Origin: an uncultured Thiotrichaceae bacterium
Lineage (GTDB): Bacteria > Pseudomonadota > Gammaproteobacteria > Thiotrichales > Thiotrichaceae
Direction of reading: 5' to 3'
Length of the DNA stretch: 5,051 nt
Assembly (NCBI GenBank): GCA_938038645.1
Contig: CALHTA010000026.1
Location: 1 to 5,051 of the forward strand
Shown here: in pieces, positions 4,818 through 5,051 of the stretch
How the letters are laid out: the number at the start of each line of letters is the position of its first letter
How positions within the stretch are numbered: the stretch's first letter is position 1
Translations under genes and position numbers: made by a program
Notes under the pieces: model-generated
The model's input: the letters and a program-made list of their open reading frames with translations, nothing else
What the model was told of the DNA's origin: nothing
The model's database searches: none

Positions 4818-5051
4818 TCATGCGGTAGGACGATTACCAAAAATTGCGGTACCGATTCTGACAATGGTTGCTCCTTCCGCGATCGCGGCATCCATATCAC
4901 CACTCATGCCCATAGAAAGCGTATCCAGAGAGAAGCCTGCTTCATTAAGTACTGCTTGCGCGTTAGCCAGCAAAGCAAAATTAGCACGCTGTTTATTCAC
5001 GTCCGTAGTTGACTCTGGAATAGCCATCAAACCACGCAGTTTTAAATTGGG
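4818..5051 (-). CDS. yggS: YggS/PLPBP pyridoxal phosphate homeostasis protein, C-terminal part
   Basis: Cytoplasmic PLP-binding protein of the YggS/PROSC family, which keeps vitamin B6 and amino-acid pools balanced and has no known catalytic activity. Only the last 77 residues are in the window; the frame runs open to base 5051, so the gene continues beyond it. TTG at 5030 and ATG at 5027 are internal codons of the family motif LRGLMAIP. Further motifs are SMGMSGDMDAAI and IVRIGTAIFGNR, where the Ser/Gly-rich and GTAIFG segments hold the PLP phosphate. The PLP-binding lysine lies in the missing part. It is followed after 59 bases by proC, and no terminator separates them, consistent with co-transcription. 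Confidence 0.96.
   Translation of the reverse strand, partial: PNLKLRGLMAIPESTTDVNKQRANFALLANAQAVLNEAGFSLDTLSMGMSGDMDAAIAEGATIVRIGTAIFGNRPTA

Noticed and set aside
4801..4821. ATGAT/ATCAT inverted repeat between yggS and proC
   Set aside because: A 5-bp AT-rich stem overlapping the yggS stop, with no T run; too weak to call a terminator or operator.

Overview
The window reads as a chromosomal segment of a gammaproteobacterium of moderate-to-low GC (mid-40s % by eye). The reasons are a Dtd very similar to the E. coli protein and a yggS-proC-yggT operon in the classical order. The DsrE, periplasmic rhodanese and DsrC-superfamily genes suggest an organism with active sulfur metabolism, but no genus can be assigned from this window alone.

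Layout: (1) positions 1-402 (+) hold the 3' part of dtd, a D-aminoacyl-tRNA deacylase. (2) Positions 403-1461 (-) hold two paralogous exported DsrE-family proteins, tandemly duplicated; the distal one ends directly against the dtd stop codon. (3) Positions 1462-1660 are a divergent control region with a promoter candidate for each direction and several inverted repeats. (4) Positions 1661-2792 (+) hold a small secreted, extremely acidic Ser/Thr-rich protein ending in its only cysteine, followed by an exported rhodanese with two cysteine pairs; a strong intrinsic terminator closes this unit. (5) Positions 2966-3304 (+) hold a DsrC/TusE-superfamily protein lacking both C-terminal redox cysteines (RspA-like), preceded by two copies of a palindromic 12-mer. 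(6) Positions 3343-5051 (-) hold the operon yggS (partial), proC, yggT, read right to left.

Genes of regions 2-5 form a compact sulfur-handling island of about 2.9 kb between two housekeeping blocks. Four of its five products carry Sec-type signal peptides. My inference is a periplasmic sulfur-relay or sulfur-sensing module: two DsrE proteins, each with one conserved Cys, a rhodanese as sulfane-sulfur transferase, and an acidic Cys-ended protein as possible partner. The cytoplasmic Cys-less DsrC homologue would be a regulator or scaffold rather than a carrier. No catalytic enzyme such as DsrAB, Sox, Sqr or Hdr is present, so the substrate is unknown. There are no RNA genes, insertion sequences or CRISPR arrays, and no gene-free stretch longer than 200 bases.
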